Part shown: piece by piece, positions 16,010-25,527 of the stretch
Numbering within the stretch: position 1 is the stretch's first letter
Layout: the number at the start of each line of letters is the position of its first letter
DNA from: Halobellus sp. Atlit-31R
Lineage (GTDB): Archaea > Halobacteriota > Halobacteria > Halobacteriales > Haloferacaceae
Direction of reading: 5' to 3'
Length of the DNA stretch: 64,000 nucleotides
Assembly: GCA_003665935.1 (NCBI GenBank)
Contig: QPLR01000002.1
Coordinates: forward strand, 682,001-746,000
Position numbers and translations under genes: made by a program
Notes under the pieces: generated by a model
What the model saw: the letters and a program-made list of their open reading frames with translations, nothing else
Told to the model about the DNA's origin: nothing
Database searches by the model: none

Positions 16010-17046
16010 GCGAAACCGACGCTGACGACGCGTCGACCGAGGAGACAGCTGCGGCAGACGAACGGGCAGCGGCCGACGGGACGAAAGCCGTAGGCGACGG
16101 CCGAGTCGACGCCGTCGCGAGCGAATCAGAGACGGTGAGCGAGCGGGAGCGGCGCGGAGACCGGGACCGAGATCGGGACGACGTGGACAGCGCGGTGGGC
16201 GACGGAGGTCTCGGCCGGCTGCAGACGGACCTCTTCGTCGTCGCGACGCGGGAACTCCGCACGATCGCGCGAACGCCCGCGCTGCTCGCCCTCTCGGCGG
16301 CGTTCGCGCTGAGCGTCGGCGGCGTCGCCTGGGCCGGAACGGGCGGCGGCGGCGGATTCGTGCCGCTGACGCTCGATCTGCTGACGTTCGTCGAGGTGCT
16401 CGTGCCGCTGCTCGCGGTCGCGTTCGGCTATCGGTCGATCCTCGGCGACAGACAGACCGGCGAGCTGGACGTCCTCCGGACGTACGACGTGCCCCGGCTC
16501 TCCTACGTCGGTGGAGTCTATCTGGGGCGCGCGCTCGCGCTCGTCGCGGTCGTCGTCGCGACGCTGTTCGTGGTGGGGCTGTTCGTCCCCTTCCTCACCG
16601 CCGACATCCCGACGTTCCTCGCGATCAACGCCGCGGCCGACTCGGGCGTCCGCTACGTCCGCTTCGTCGTTCTCGCGGCCGCATTCACGCTCGTGGTGCT
16701 CGCGGCGACGATCGCGATCTCGGCGGCGGCGCGCACCGTCCGGACGGCGTTCGCGCTCGCGGCCGCGCTGGCGCTGGCGCTCGTGCTCGGGATCGACACC
16801 GCGTTAGTGGCCGGCCTCGCGAGCGGCGTCCTCCCGGAGAGTGGGCTCGCGGCGCTCCTGGCGATGAGTCCGAACAGCGCGTTCCGCGGGCTCGTCCTCT
16901 CGACGGCCGTCGGTGTCGTCGGCGGGGCGGAGGTCAACGCCGGCGCGCCGCTCCTGAACGGGGTGGGACTTCTCGTGTGGCTGATCGGGAGCCTCGCGGT
17001 CGCTGTCTGGCGGGTGTGGCCCGCCGTCGAGGCGCTCGAAGAGTAG
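16006..17046 (+). CDS. nosY: NosY-type ABC permease
   Basis: 346 aa, GTG start overlapping nosF. The first roughly 75 residues are hydrophilic and extremely charged (Asp/Glu/Arg-rich) and are not typical of NosY; an internal start cannot be excluded. Then six hydrophobic segments in ABC-2/NosY arrangement, with the cytoplasmic YRSILGDRQTGELDVLRTYDV loop after TM2. This is the last gene of the operon; no nosZ follows. Confidence 0.83.
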   Translation: MSETDADDASTEETAAADERAAADGTKAVGDGRVDAVASESETVSERERRGDRDRDRDDVDSAVGDGGLGRLQTDLFVVATRELRTIARTPALLALSAAFALSVGGVAWAGTGGGGGFVPLTLDLLTFVEVLVPLLAVAFGYRSILGDRQTGELDVLRTYDVPRLSYVGGVYLGRALALVAVVVATLFVVGLFVPFLTADIPTFLAINAAADSGVRYVRFVVLAAAFTLVVLAATIAISAAARTVRTAFALAAALALALVLGIDTALVAGLASGVLPESGLAALLAMSPNSAFRGLVLSTAVGVVGGAEVNAGAPLLNGVGLLVWLIGSLAVAVWRVWPAVEALEE

Positions 17047-17085
17047 TCTACCGGCCGCTTGGCTCGCCTCGACCGACGTCTCTCC

Positions 17086-17724
17086 TCAGCCGAAGTTCTC
17101 GACTTTCGCGTCGTCGGGGTCGACGCCGGCGACGTCGAGGGCTGCGGTCGCGTCCTCGACGAACGCCGCGAAGCCGTAGACGAACACCTGCTCGCCGTCG
17201 GCGCCGGTGACAGCGTCGGCGACGGCGTCGTCGATCGGACCGTCGCTGACGACGACTGACGCGCCCGCGTCGCGCAGCGCGTCGAGTCGGTCCTCGTGCG
17301 CGGGCGCGTCCGTCTCGTACACGATGGCGACCTCGTTTCCGTCGGCGACGGCCGCTTCGGCGATGCCGACGGCGGGGCCGACTCCCGGACCGCCCGCGAG
17401 GACGACGACGCGCGACTCGTTCTCGTAGAAACTCCGGCCGAACGGCCCCGAGATGTCGAGGGAGTCACCCGGCTCGAGGTCGAGCAGGAACTGACTGAAC
17501 GGGCCGGCCTCGTCGGGATCGACGCCGACAGTGACCTCGAAGGTGTCTTCGACTCCGGGCGACGAGAGCGTGTAGAAGCGCGCGTACTCCTCGTCCTCGA
17601 CGGTCGCAGAGAGCTTGACGAACTGGCCGGGTTCGGCGTCGAACTCCGCCGGCGACTCCAACTCGAGTGCGACCGTCTGCGGGCCGACGTTTCGGACGGC
17701 GCTGACGGCGACTGTCGCATCCAT
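17086..17724 (-). CDS. FAD/NAD(P)-binding oxidoreductase (ferredoxin reductase-like)
   Basis: 212 aa from the ATG at 17724 (TATA-like gtaaagtcc about 30 bases upstream). The N-terminal FAD barrel has RFYTLSSPG (FAD-binding RxYS/T motif) and GPFGRSFY. The C-terminal nucleotide-binding half begins VVLAGGPGVGPAVGIAEAA. It ends with EVFVYGFAAFV-like and VENFG signatures of the FNR family. No 2Fe-2S domain is present, so it is a stand-alone flavin reductase. It converges on nosY, but a role in N2O reduction is only possible, not shown. Confidence 0.85.
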   Translation of the reverse strand: MDATVAVSAVRNVGPQTVALELESPAEFDAEPGQFVKLSATVEDEEYARFYTLSSPGVEDTFEVTVGVDPDEAGPFSQFLLDLEPGDSLDISGPFGRSFYENESRVVVLAGGPGVGPAVGIAEAAVADGNEVAIVYETDAPAHEDRLDALRDAGASVVVSDGPIDDAVADAVTGADGEQVFVYGFAAFVEDATAALDVAGVDPDDAKVENFG

Positions 17725-18030
17725 ACAGTGACGTTTCACGCCCGGCGAGAAGGACTTTACCTTCCGGAGTCGACGACTGCCGTCGGGCGCTCTCACCTCA
17801 CCGTCTCGGTTCGGGCGTCTCCGAGTCAGGGCTCGGCGTCACGGGTCCGTTGAACCGAATGGACGAACGGCCAATTGTCACCGCAAAATTCGCCACTCGA
17901 CATTCAATAAATAACTAAAGACGCGTATTCTATTCTGTTCGTAAACTTCCGGTCACAGTAAATCGTCCCTTTTTTCAATGCTTTTCAGAAGGCTTTTCTT
18001 AGGTCCACGGGAACCCCTTAGCCACAGACC
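17725..18030. other. 306-base divergent intergenic region
   Basis: Separates the flavin reductase from korA. The right half (about 17,870-18,003) is much more AT-rich than the surroundings. It contains candidate TATA elements at 17753-17761 (minus, for the flavin reductase) and cttttcttagg at about 17993-18003 (plus, 28-38 bases before korA). A run of six T lies near 17,970. No RNA gene or convincing ORF seen. Confidence 0.55.
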
Positions 18031-19785
18031 ATGCCTGCGGACTTCAACTGGGCCATCGGCGGCGAAGCCGGCGATGGCATCGACTCGACGGGAAAAATTT
18101 TCGCCCAGGCACTCTCGCGGGCCGGGCGACACGTGTTCACGTCGAAGGACTTCGCGTCCCGAATCCGTGGCGGCTACACGGCGTACAAAGTGCGTACCGC
18201 CGTGGACCCCGTGCAAAGTGTCGTCGACCGCCTCGACGTGCTCATCGCGCTCACCCCGCGCACGATCGAGGAAAACCTCGACGAGCTCCACGACGGCTCC
18301 GTCATCATCTACGACGGCGACCGCACCACGATGGAGAACGTCGAGATCCCAGACGGGATGATCGGTCTCGACGTCCCGCTCAAGCAGCTGGCCGAGGAAG
18401 CCGGCGGCGCGATTATGCGCAACGTCGTCGCTCTCGGCGCGGCCTGTGAGGTGTCGGACTTCCCGATCGAGAACCTCGACAGCGCCTTAGAGAAGCGCTT
18501 CGGCTCGAAGGGCCAGGCGCTCGTCGACAACAACAAGGACGCGGCCCGGAAGGGTCGCGACTACGTCGCCGACGAGTACGACCACGAGTTCGACTACGAA
18601 CTCGAGACGACCGACGCCGACTACGTCCTGCTCAACGGCGACGAGGCCATCGGAATGGGTGCGATCGCCGCGGGCTGTAAGTTCTACGCCGGCTATCCGA
18701 TCACACCGGCGACAGACGTGATGGAGTATCTCACGGGGCGGATCGAGCGGTTCGGCGGCCACGTGGTGCAGGCCGAAGACGAACTCTCGGCGATCAACAT
18801 CGCGCTCGGAGCCGCCCGAGCGGGCGCACGATCGATGACGGCTACCTCGGGGCCCGGTATCGACCTGATGACCGAGACGTTCGGCCTCGTCGCGACGAGC
18901 GAAACGCCACTGGTGATCGTCGACGTGATGCGCTCGGGTCCCTCGACGGGGATGCCGACGAAACAGGAACAGGGCGACCTGAATATGATGCTGTACGGCG
19001 GCCACGGCGAGATCCCGCGGTTCGTCCTCGGCCCGACGACGATCTCGGAGTGCTTCTGGAAGACCGTCGAGGCGTTCAACCTCGCCGAGAAGTACCAGAC
19101 GCCGGTCTACATCGCCGCGGACCTCGCGATGGCGGTGACGGAGCAGACGTTCCCGCCGGAGGCGTTCGATATGGACGACGTCGAGATCGAGCGCGGCAAG
19201 GTCGTCGACGAGGAGACGATCGGCGAGTGGCAAAACGAGAAGGGGCAGTTCCAGCCGCACGCGATCACCGACGACGGCGTCTCGCCGCGCGCGTTCCCCG
19301 GTACCGCCGAGGGCGCGCACATGTCGACGGGGCTCGAACACGACGAGCTCGGCCGGCGGACCGAAGACACCGAGATGCGCGTCGAACAGGTCGACAAGCG
19401 CACTCGAAAGGTCGAGACCGCCCGAGAGGAAGAAGACTGGACGCCGCGGGAGTTCGGCGACGCCGACGCCGAGAACCTCGTCATCTCGTGGGGGTCCAAC
19501 GAGGGCGCGATGACCGAAGCGATGGAGTTCCTCGACGAGGAGGGCGTCGACGTGCGCTTCCTCTCGGTCCCGTATCTGTTCCCGCGACCGGACCTCTCGG
19601 CGGCGGTCGAGGCGGCCGAGAACGTCGTGGTCGTGGAGTGTAACGCCACCGGTCAGTTCGCGGACGTCGTCGAACACGACACGCTCTCGCGAGTCGATCG
19701 CGTGAACAAGTACGACGGCGTGCGATTCAAGGCCGACGAACTCGCAGCAGAAATCAAGGCGGCCCTACAGGAGGCAGACCAATGA
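18031..19785 (+). CDS. korA: 2-oxoacid:ferredoxin oxidoreductase alpha subunit
   Basis: 584 aa, gamma and alpha domains fused as usual in haloarchaea. The gamma domain (residues 5-180) opens with GGEAGDGIDSTGKIFAQAL and SRIRGGYTAY. The alpha domain starts near residue 205 with EAIGMGAIAAGCKFYAGYPI, and MPTKQEQGDL is characteristic. The C-terminus is transketolase-C-like. With KorB it oxidises 2-oxoacids (2-oxoglutarate or pyruvate) with CoA to acyl-CoA, reducing ferredoxin, replacing the dehydrogenase complexes in haloarchaeal metabolism. Overlaps korB by 4 bases. Confidence 0.93.
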   Translation: MPADFNWAIGGEAGDGIDSTGKIFAQALSRAGRHVFTSKDFASRIRGGYTAYKVRTAVDPVQSVVDRLDVLIALTPRTIEENLDELHDGSVIIYDGDRTTMENVEIPDGMIGLDVPLKQLAEEAGGAIMRNVVALGAACEVSDFPIENLDSALEKRFGSKGQALVDNNKDAARKGRDYVADEYDHEFDYELETTDADYVLLNGDEAIGMGAIAAGCKFYAGYPITPATDVMEYLTGRIERFGGHVVQAEDELSAINIALGAARAGARSMTATSGPGIDLMTETFGLVATSETPLVIVDVMRSGPSTGMPTKQEQGDLNMMLYGGHGEIPRFVLGPTTISECFWKTVEAFNLAEKYQTPVYIAADLAMAVTEQTFPPEAFDMDDVEIERGKVVDEETIGEWQNEKGQFQPHAITDDGVSPRAFPGTAEGAHMSTGLEHDELGRRTEDTEMRVEQVDKRTRKVETAREEEDWTPREFGDADAENLVISWGSNEGAMTEAMEFLDEEGVDVRFLSVPYLFPRPDLSAAVEAAENVVVVECNATGQFADVVEHDTLSRVDRVNKYDGVRFKADELAAEIKAALQEADQ

Positions 19786-20645
19786 GCTCGGACGTTCGAT
19801 TCACGGACTTCAAATCAGACAAGCAACCGACGTGGTGTCCCGGCTGCGGCGACTTCGGGACGATGAACGGGATGATGAAGGCGCTCGCGAACACGGGCAA
19901 CGACCCCGACAACACCTTCGTCGTGGCCGGCATCGGCTGTTCCGGCAAGATCGGGACGTATATGCACTCGTACGCGCTCCACGGCGTCCACGGGCGCGCA
20001 CTGCCCGTCGGTACGGGTGTCAAACTGGCGAACCCGGACCTCGAAGTGATGGTCGCCGGCGGCGACGGCGACGGCTACTCCATCGGCGCGGGCCACTTCG
20101 TCCACGCCGTTCGACGCAACGTCGATATGACGTACGTCGTGATGGACAACCGCATCTACGGCCTCACGAAGGGCCAGGCTTCGCCCACTTCGCGTGAGGA
20201 CTTCGAGACGTCGACGACGCCGGACGGACCCCAGCAGCCCCCGGTCAACCCCCTCGCGCTCGCGCTCGCCGCGGGCGCGACGTTCATCGCGCAGTCGTTC
20301 TCGACGGACGCACAGCGACACGCCGAGATCGTCCAGGAGGCCATCGAACACGACGGCTTCGGCTTCGTCAACGTCTTCAGTCCCTGCGTGACGTTCAACG
20401 ACGTCGACACCTACGACTACTTCCGCGACAACCTCGTCGACGTCGCCGAAGAGGGTCACGACCGCACGGACTACGACGCGGCCAAAGAGAAGATCCTCGA
20501 CGCCGACAAGGAGTATCAGGGCGTCATCTGGCAGAACGAGGCGTCCGTCCCGTACGACGAGAAGCACGGCCTCGATCAGGATATGTCCGAGATCGACGAG
20601 GGCGCGCCCGAGGGCGCGATGGACCTCGTCCGCGAGTTCTACTGA
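19782..20645 (+). CDS. korB: 2-oxoacid:ferredoxin oxidoreductase beta subunit
   Basis: 287 aa, ATG within the korA stop. The TPP-binding signature is GDGDGYSIGAGHF followed by MDNRIYGLTKGQASPT. WCPGCGDFG at residues 17-25 and further cysteines (GIGCSGK; the SPCVTFN region) ligand the single [4Fe-4S] cluster. Which 2-oxoacid is used (2-oxoglutarate is the usual annotation) is not certain from sequence alone. Confidence 0.93.
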   Translation: MSSDVRFTDFKSDKQPTWCPGCGDFGTMNGMMKALANTGNDPDNTFVVAGIGCSGKIGTYMHSYALHGVHGRALPVGTGVKLANPDLEVMVAGGDGDGYSIGAGHFVHAVRRNVDMTYVVMDNRIYGLTKGQASPTSREDFETSTTPDGPQQPPVNPLALALAAGATFIAQSFSTDAQRHAEIVQEAIEHDGFGFVNVFSPCVTFNDVDTYDYFRDNLVDVAEEGHDRTDYDAAKEKILDADKEYQGVIWQNEASVPYDEKHGLDQDMSEIDEGAPEGAMDLVREFY

Positions 20646-20730
20646 ACGGGCCGTTCGGTTCCCGATTCGACCCGATTTTTGCGACGCTGGCTACTCCGAG
20701 CCGAGTTCAGACCGTCGGGGCTCGGACGCG

Positions 20731-20812
20731 ATCGTAGCGTTTGCAAGTCTTCGCTCACTCGACCGCACGGCGGCGTTCGATCGGATGTGCAGTCCGTTGC
20801 AAACGCTACGAT
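20731..20812. repeat. 82-bp MITE-like inverted-repeat element
   Basis: Perfect 16-bp terminal inverted repeats, atcgtagcgtttgcaa (20731-20746) and its reverse complement (20797-20812), bracket a 50-base core. The core can form a nested 8-bp stem with one mismatch (gaccgcac 20761-20768 with gtgcagtc 20787-20794). It lies between the convergent ends of korB and the transducer gene, and its right arm includes the transducer stop codon (20806-20808). It may be a miniature transposable element or a bidirectional terminator. No clear target-site duplication. Confidence 0.65.
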
Positions 20813-22911
20813 AGATCGCCACCGTCGGTCTGAGCGGCGGCGGTCGCACCGCCGGTCGCTCCCGGCGTGACCGCCCGACCATCGGCCGCAGAGACGCCCT
20901 CGCCTGTCGCGGCGTCGCCGACCTCGAACGCCGACACCTGCTCGTGGAGCGATTCGGCCAACTGCGTCAGCTCTTGGATGTTCTCCGTCGTCTCAGAGAG
21001 CGACGCGGCCTGCTCTTCGGTGGCCGCGGAGACGTTACTCGCCTCGGCGGCCGTCTGCTGGCTCACGCTCGAAACCTCGTCCGCCATCGCGACGACCTCC
21101 TCGGAGGAGGCGGCCTGATCGTCGGTAGCGGTGCTGATCTCTCTGATCCCGCCCTCCGCCTGCTGAACGGCGGCGGCGATTTCGTCGAACATCTGGATCG
21201 TGTCCTCGATCGTTTCGGCTCCGCGCTCGACCTGCTCGTCCATCGCCTCCATCTCCTCCGCTGTCTGCGTGGTCATCGACTGGACGTTCGAGATACTGGC
21301 TTCGATCTCGGCTGTCGCCTCTGCGGCCTCGCTGGCAAGACCCTTGATCTCCTCGGCGACGACCGCGAACCCCTCGCCCGCTTCGCCAGCGCGCGCCGCC
21401 TCGATGGACGCGTTGAGCGCGAGCAGGTTCGTCTGCTCGGCGACGCTGTTGATCAGCTCCGTGATCTCGCCGATCTCCGCCATCTCGGCGTCGAGTTCCT
21501 CGACGCGGTCGGCGGCCTCGCCGGCGTACTCCTCGATCGCTCTGATCTCCTGCGTCGCCTCGGTGGCGTACTCCTGTCCCTGTTCGGTCCGTTCGACCGC
21601 CGTCGAGGCGGTCGCAGCGACCTCTTCGGTGGAGGACGCGATCTCTTCGACGGTCGCGGACATCTCGTTCATCTCCGAGGCGACCTCCTGGAGACGCTCG
21701 CTTTGGTCTTCGGCACCGCGAGAGATCTCCTCGGCGGAGTCGGCCACCTGCTCGCTGGCGGTCTCGACTTCTCGAGCGCTGCTCGACACGACCTCGCTCG
21801 ACGTCGTCACCCGGTCTGCGATCTGTTGGACGTTCTCCACGCTCTCACAGAGTTGTGCGACGCCCTCGTCGAGATTCGATAGCACGGCACCGTACGCGCC
21901 GGGACGGTCCGTGTCGATGTGCTGATCTAAGTGACCCTCGCTGAGATCGTCGCTGATCGCCCGGATGTCCTCGAAACTTCCGGTGAGTTGGTCGGTCCCG
22001 TCGTCGATCCGCAGCAGGATGTCGCCGTAGACTCCGGGGTAGGAGACGTCGACCTCCTGTTCGAGATCACCTCGTTGGAGGTTCTGGCTGACAGCGTCCA
22101 GTTCGTCGACGACCCCGCGGAGATTCCCCTGCAGCGTCTGGAACGCCTCGACCATCCGGCCGAGTTCGTCGGATTCGGGGTGCTCGTCGATCTCGGTGTC
22201 GAGGTCGCCCTCGCTCGCGGCGATGGCAGCCTCAGACAGCTGCGAGACGGGCCGCGTGATCCGCTGGGAGACGAACAGCCCGACTACGACGGCGAAGGCG
22301 AACGCGGCGATGGTGAGCCCGACGATCTCCAGTTGCGCTCGCCGCGTGGTCTGGTCGGCCAGCGCCACCTGGGAGTCCATATCCTGCTGGGCCGTCGTCC
22401 TGATCGATCGCGCCTCCTCTTCCATCCCTGTTCGGAGCGATTCCATCTCGCTGGCCTTCTCGGCCGCGCGAGCCGCGTTCCCGGCCGACTTCGCCTCGAA
22501 GAACTCCTCACCGAGTTCCGTGTACGTTCGATGTTGTGATCGGAGTTGGCTGAACCGCTCCTGCTGGCCCGCGCTCAGGTGCGTGTCCTCGAGGCGAGCA
22601 GCGGCCGCATCGAAGTGGGCGGTCGCTTCCCGGAACGACTCCCGCGCGCCCGGCTCGTCGAGTCGAGCGGTCTGTACCGCAGCGCGCTGTTGTTCGATCG
22701 CGACGACGAGCTGTGTCGACGCGTCCACCTTCTTGCCGTCTTCGGCGATCACGTGCGCCTCGTCGTCGACCGCTCCCACCGCATCGTAGCCGACGAAGCC
22801 AGTGACCGCCACGAGTGCCGCAACGAGTATGAAGGCGAGCACGAGCTTCGGGCCCACGTCGAGCCGGTCGATCGTGATCCGATCAGAAATGATTTTAAAT
22901 TGATCAATCAT
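20806..22911 (-). CDS. Methyl-accepting chemotaxis transducer (Htr type)
   Basis: 701 aa from the ATG at 22911; upstream codons in the same frame are not likely used because a TATA-like ttcttattg lies about 30 bases before this ATG. TM1 at residues 21-42, an extracellular four-helix-type sensor (about 45-190), TM2 at 194-214, then HAMP and two further HAMP-like units (275-310 and 322-355, each with the [14 protein letters not shown] pattern). The signalling coiled coil has hairpin [19 protein letters not shown] (about 492-510). It senses an external ligand and controls CheA; ligand unknown. Confidence 0.92.
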   Translation of the reverse strand: MIDQFKIISDRITIDRLDVGPKLVLAFILVAALVAVTGFVGYDAVGAVDDEAHVIAEDGKKVDASTQLVVAIEQQRAAVQTARLDEPGARESFREATAHFDAAAARLEDTHLSAGQQERFSQLRSQHRTYTELGEEFFEAKSAGNAARAAEKASEMESLRTGMEEEARSIRTTAQQDMDSQVALADQTTRRAQLEIVGLTIAAFAFAVVVGLFVSQRITRPVSQLSEAAIAASEGDLDTEIDEHPESDELGRMVEAFQTLQGNLRGVVDELDAVSQNLQRGDLEQEVDVSYPGVYGDILLRIDDGTDQLTGSFEDIRAISDDLSEGHLDQHIDTDRPGAYGAVLSNLDEGVAQLCESVENVQQIADRVTTSSEVVSSSAREVETASEQVADSAEEISRGAEDQSERLQEVASEMNEMSATVEEIASSTEEVAATASTAVERTEQGQEYATEATQEIRAIEEYAGEAADRVEELDAEMAEIGEITELINSVAEQTNLLALNASIEAARAGEAGEGFAVVAEEIKGLASEAAEATAEIEASISNVQSMTTQTAEEMEAMDEQVERGAETIEDTIQMFDEIAAAVQQAEGGIREISTATDDQAASSEEVVAMADEVSSVSQQTAAEASNVSAATEEQAASLSETTENIQELTQLAESLHEQVSAFEVGDAATGEGVSAADGRAVTPGATGGATAAAQTDGGDLS

Positions 22912-23056
22912 ACCGACATTTGATAGCCGGGGCCTTGTCAATAAGAACCTAGGTATGCAGTTATCAGCGAGCGAAACGCGAGTGTAGAGAGAACATACTC
23001 TCACAGGCGAGCGCCGGGCGTCGCCACACGCGGCTAGATCTGCCACCCCAGACCGA

Positions 23057-23067
23057 CTATTTTTAAG
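23057..23067 (+). promoter_or_regulatory. TATA-like box of the geranylgeranyl reductase gene
   Basis: The sequence ctatttttaag lies 25-35 bases before the ATG at 23092; leaderless transcript likely. Confidence 0.5.
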
Positions 23068-23091
23068 GCGTGCCGGGCACCAGACTGTACT

Positions 23092-24459
23092 ATGTCAGCC
23101 GAAGCCTACGATATCGTCGTCGTCGGTGCCGGGACCGCGGGCGCGTTCGCCGCGGCGACGGCGGCGTCGGAGGGCCTCGAAGTCGTCATTCTCGAGCGGA
23201 AGACCGAAGCGGAGGCGGGTCACATCGCTTGCGGCGACGCCATCAAAGGAAAGAGTACCTTCCCGGACGTCATCGACCTCGACTACCTGAAAGACGAAGC
23301 GTTCACCAACCAGAGCATCCGCAGGGCGGTCTTCGAGAACCCGCGCGGCGGGAGCGTCGACATCGACTTTGCCGACGCCGGCGCGGTCGTCGACCGCAAG
23401 CGCTACGGTGAGATCATCCTCGACGAGGCGACGCGCCTCGGCGCGGAGATCCACTACGAGACGGTCGTCCAAGACGTCACCCAGGCCGACGACGGCACCG
23501 TCACCGGCGTCCGCGCGACGCGGAACGGCGAGGTCGTCACGTACGACGCTGCGGTGACCATCGACGCCGCGGGCGCGCTGTCGCTGTTGCAGGACAAGAC
23601 GGACTTCTCGGACACCTACTTCGACACGAACGTCTCGTACTCGCAGTTCTGTTCGGCGTATCGCGAGGTCATCGACCTTCCCGAGCCCGTAGACTACGAC
23701 GACGCGATCGTGTTCAAGCCCACCGAAGAGCTCGGCTATCTCTGGTACTTCCCGCGGACGCCGACCGAGATCAACGCGGGGCTGGGCTTTCAGATGACAG
23801 AGGAACCGATGAAGCTCGTCGACGTCCTGCGCCGGGACCTCCGGCAGCGCCCCGAGTTCGAAGGCGCGACCGTCACGGACAAACTCGGTGCGTCGCTACC
23901 GACGCGTCGCCCCTACGACTCGGCGGTCGCGGACGGCTTCGTCGCCGTCGGCGACGCCGCCGGCCACGTCAACCCCACCACCGGCGGCGGCATCCCGGGC
24001 GCGGCCAAGTCCGCTCACTGGGCCGCAAAGCGAGCGATCGCCGCGATCGGTGACGGCGACGTCTCCGAGGCGAACCTCTGGGCGTACAACCGCGACGTGA
24101 TGACCGACTTCGGGAAGCGCTTCGCCGCGATCGACCTCTACAACATCTGGGGGATGGCGCACGAAGTCGACGAACTGGTCGACATCGTCTCCTCGGTGCC
24201 GGGCCAGCAGCTCGCGGACGCACTCAGCAAGGGGAGCTCCGAGATGAGCCTCGGGCTGAAACTGAAGACGCTCGTCCGGACGTTCGGTCACTGGGACGCG
24301 CTGTACGAACTGTACAAAGTAAGTCGAAAAGCCAAGGAGATCACGCGGCTGTACAACGCCTACCCGTCCTCACCGGAGGCGTTCGAGACCTGGCAGTCGA
24401 ACCGCGACGATCTGATGGACGAGCTGTACGCATTCACCGGCGCGGAGCCGAAGTACTGA
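23092..24459 (+). CDS. Digeranylgeranylglycerophospholipid reductase family protein
   Basis: 455 aa flavoprotein that saturates the isoprenoid chains of archaeal ether lipids. The Rossmann FAD motif is [19 protein letters not shown] (residues 6-24), then [13 protein letters not shown] (typical GGR C-G-D-x-x-K), [18 protein letters not shown], and the second FAD motif [20 protein letters not shown]. The C-terminal helical region is as in the family. Monocistronic, divergent from the transducer. Confidence 0.92.
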   Translation: MSAEAYDIVVVGAGTAGAFAAATAASEGLEVVILERKTEAEAGHIACGDAIKGKSTFPDVIDLDYLKDEAFTNQSIRRAVFENPRGGSVDIDFADAGAVVDRKRYGEIILDEATRLGAEIHYETVVQDVTQADDGTVTGVRATRNGEVVTYDAAVTIDAAGALSLLQDKTDFSDTYFDTNVSYSQFCSAYREVIDLPEPVDYDDAIVFKPTEELGYLWYFPRTPTEINAGLGFQMTEEPMKLVDVLRRDLRQRPEFEGATVTDKLGASLPTRRPYDSAVADGFVAVGDAAGHVNPTTGGGIPGAAKSAHWAAKRAIAAIGDGDVSEANLWAYNRDVMTDFGKRFAAIDLYNIWGMAHEVDELVDIVSSVPGQQLADALSKGSSEMSLGLKLKTLVRTFGHWDALYELYKVSRKAKEITRLYNAYPSSPEAFETWQSNRDDLMDELYAFTGAEPKY

Positions 24460-24541
24460 GCGGTGGTCCCGTGCGGACGTTCCGGCAAGCCCCCCGCCGC
24501 CCGCAACGACTTTTGACGTGAAGGCCGTCGACCCGACCGAT

Positions 24542-25372
24542 ATGTCGACGCCGCCAGTCGCAAGTGAAGACGTCCCGTACGCAGGTGAGATGCCGATGCT
24601 CGGCCTCGGCACTTGGCAGAACGACGACCCCGACGAGTGTGCGCACGCGGTCGAGACGGCGCTGGAAGCGGGCTATCGTCACATCGACACCGCACAGGCG
24701 TATCGGAACGAAGAGAGCGTCGGCCGCGGGATCGCCGCCGCCGACGTCCCCCGCGAGGACGTCTTCCTCGCGACGAAAGTCTGGATCGACAACCTCGCGT
24801 ACGACGACGTTCTCGCCACGACCGAGGAGAGTCTCGACCGACTCGGCGTCGACTACGTCGACCTCCTGTACGTCCACTGGCCGTCTCGGACGTACGACCC
24901 CGAGGGGACCTTCCGCGCGCTCGACGAACTCGTCGACGCGGGCCACGTCGAGCACGTCGGCATCAGCAACTTCGAGCCCGAACAGGTCGACGAAGCGATC
25001 GAACAGTCCTCGGCTCCGATCTTCGCGAACCAGGTCGAACTCCACCCGCTGCTGCCGCAGGCGGAACTCCGCGAGCACTGTGCGGACCGTGACGTCGAGA
25101 TGGTGGCGTACTCGCCGCTGGCCCGCGGCGAGGTGTTCAACGTCCCCGAACTGACCGAGATCGCCGAGAGACACGACGCCAGCGAGGCGCAGGTGTCACT
25201 CGCGTGGCTCCGCGAGAAGGGTGTCACGGCGATCCCGAAGGCGACCAGCGAAGAGCACATCCTCGACAACTGGGGGTCGCTCGGCGTCGACCTCGACGCC
25301 GACGACGTGGCGGCGATCGACGCGATCGACCGGACGGACCGCCGCGTCGATCCCGACTTCGCGCCGTGGTAA
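24542..25372 (+). CDS. Aldo/keto reductase
   Basis: 276 aa from the ATG at 24542 (TATA-like cttttgac about 28 bases upstream). The catalytic tetrad is visible: Asp and Tyr in HIDTAQAYRNE, Lys in LATKVWIDN and His in YVHWPSRTYD. The NADPH-binding C-terminal part has IPKATSEEHILDN. A cytoplasmic NADPH-dependent carbonyl reductase (2,5-diketo-gluconate reductase-like); physiological substrate unknown. Confidence 0.92.
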   Translation: MSTPPVASEDVPYAGEMPMLGLGTWQNDDPDECAHAVETALEAGYRHIDTAQAYRNEESVGRGIAAADVPREDVFLATKVWIDNLAYDDVLATTEESLDRLGVDYVDLLYVHWPSRTYDPEGTFRALDELVDAGHVEHVGISNFEPEQVDEAIEQSSAPIFANQVELHPLLPQAELREHCADRDVEMVAYSPLARGEVFNVPELTEIAERHDASEAQVSLAWLREKGVTAIPKATSEEHILDNWGSLGVDLDADDVAAIDAIDRTDRRVDPDFAPW

Positions 25373-25527
25373 CTCTGGTCGGGTCCTGCGGTCGCGTCGG
25401 CGGAGCGCACGTCGCGCAGACGTGACGACCTGCGTCGCGACCGGTGTCAAACGCGGCGAGTCTCGCGCTCGTGCGTGGTAGCCAATACGCTGCGGCGCCG
25501 AAGACAGGCGGCGGTTCCGCGCATCGA

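Noticed and set aside
17859-17918. A 19-codon ORF (MDERPIVTAK...) upstream of korA
   Set aside because: Too short, no promoter at the proper distance and no conserved feature.
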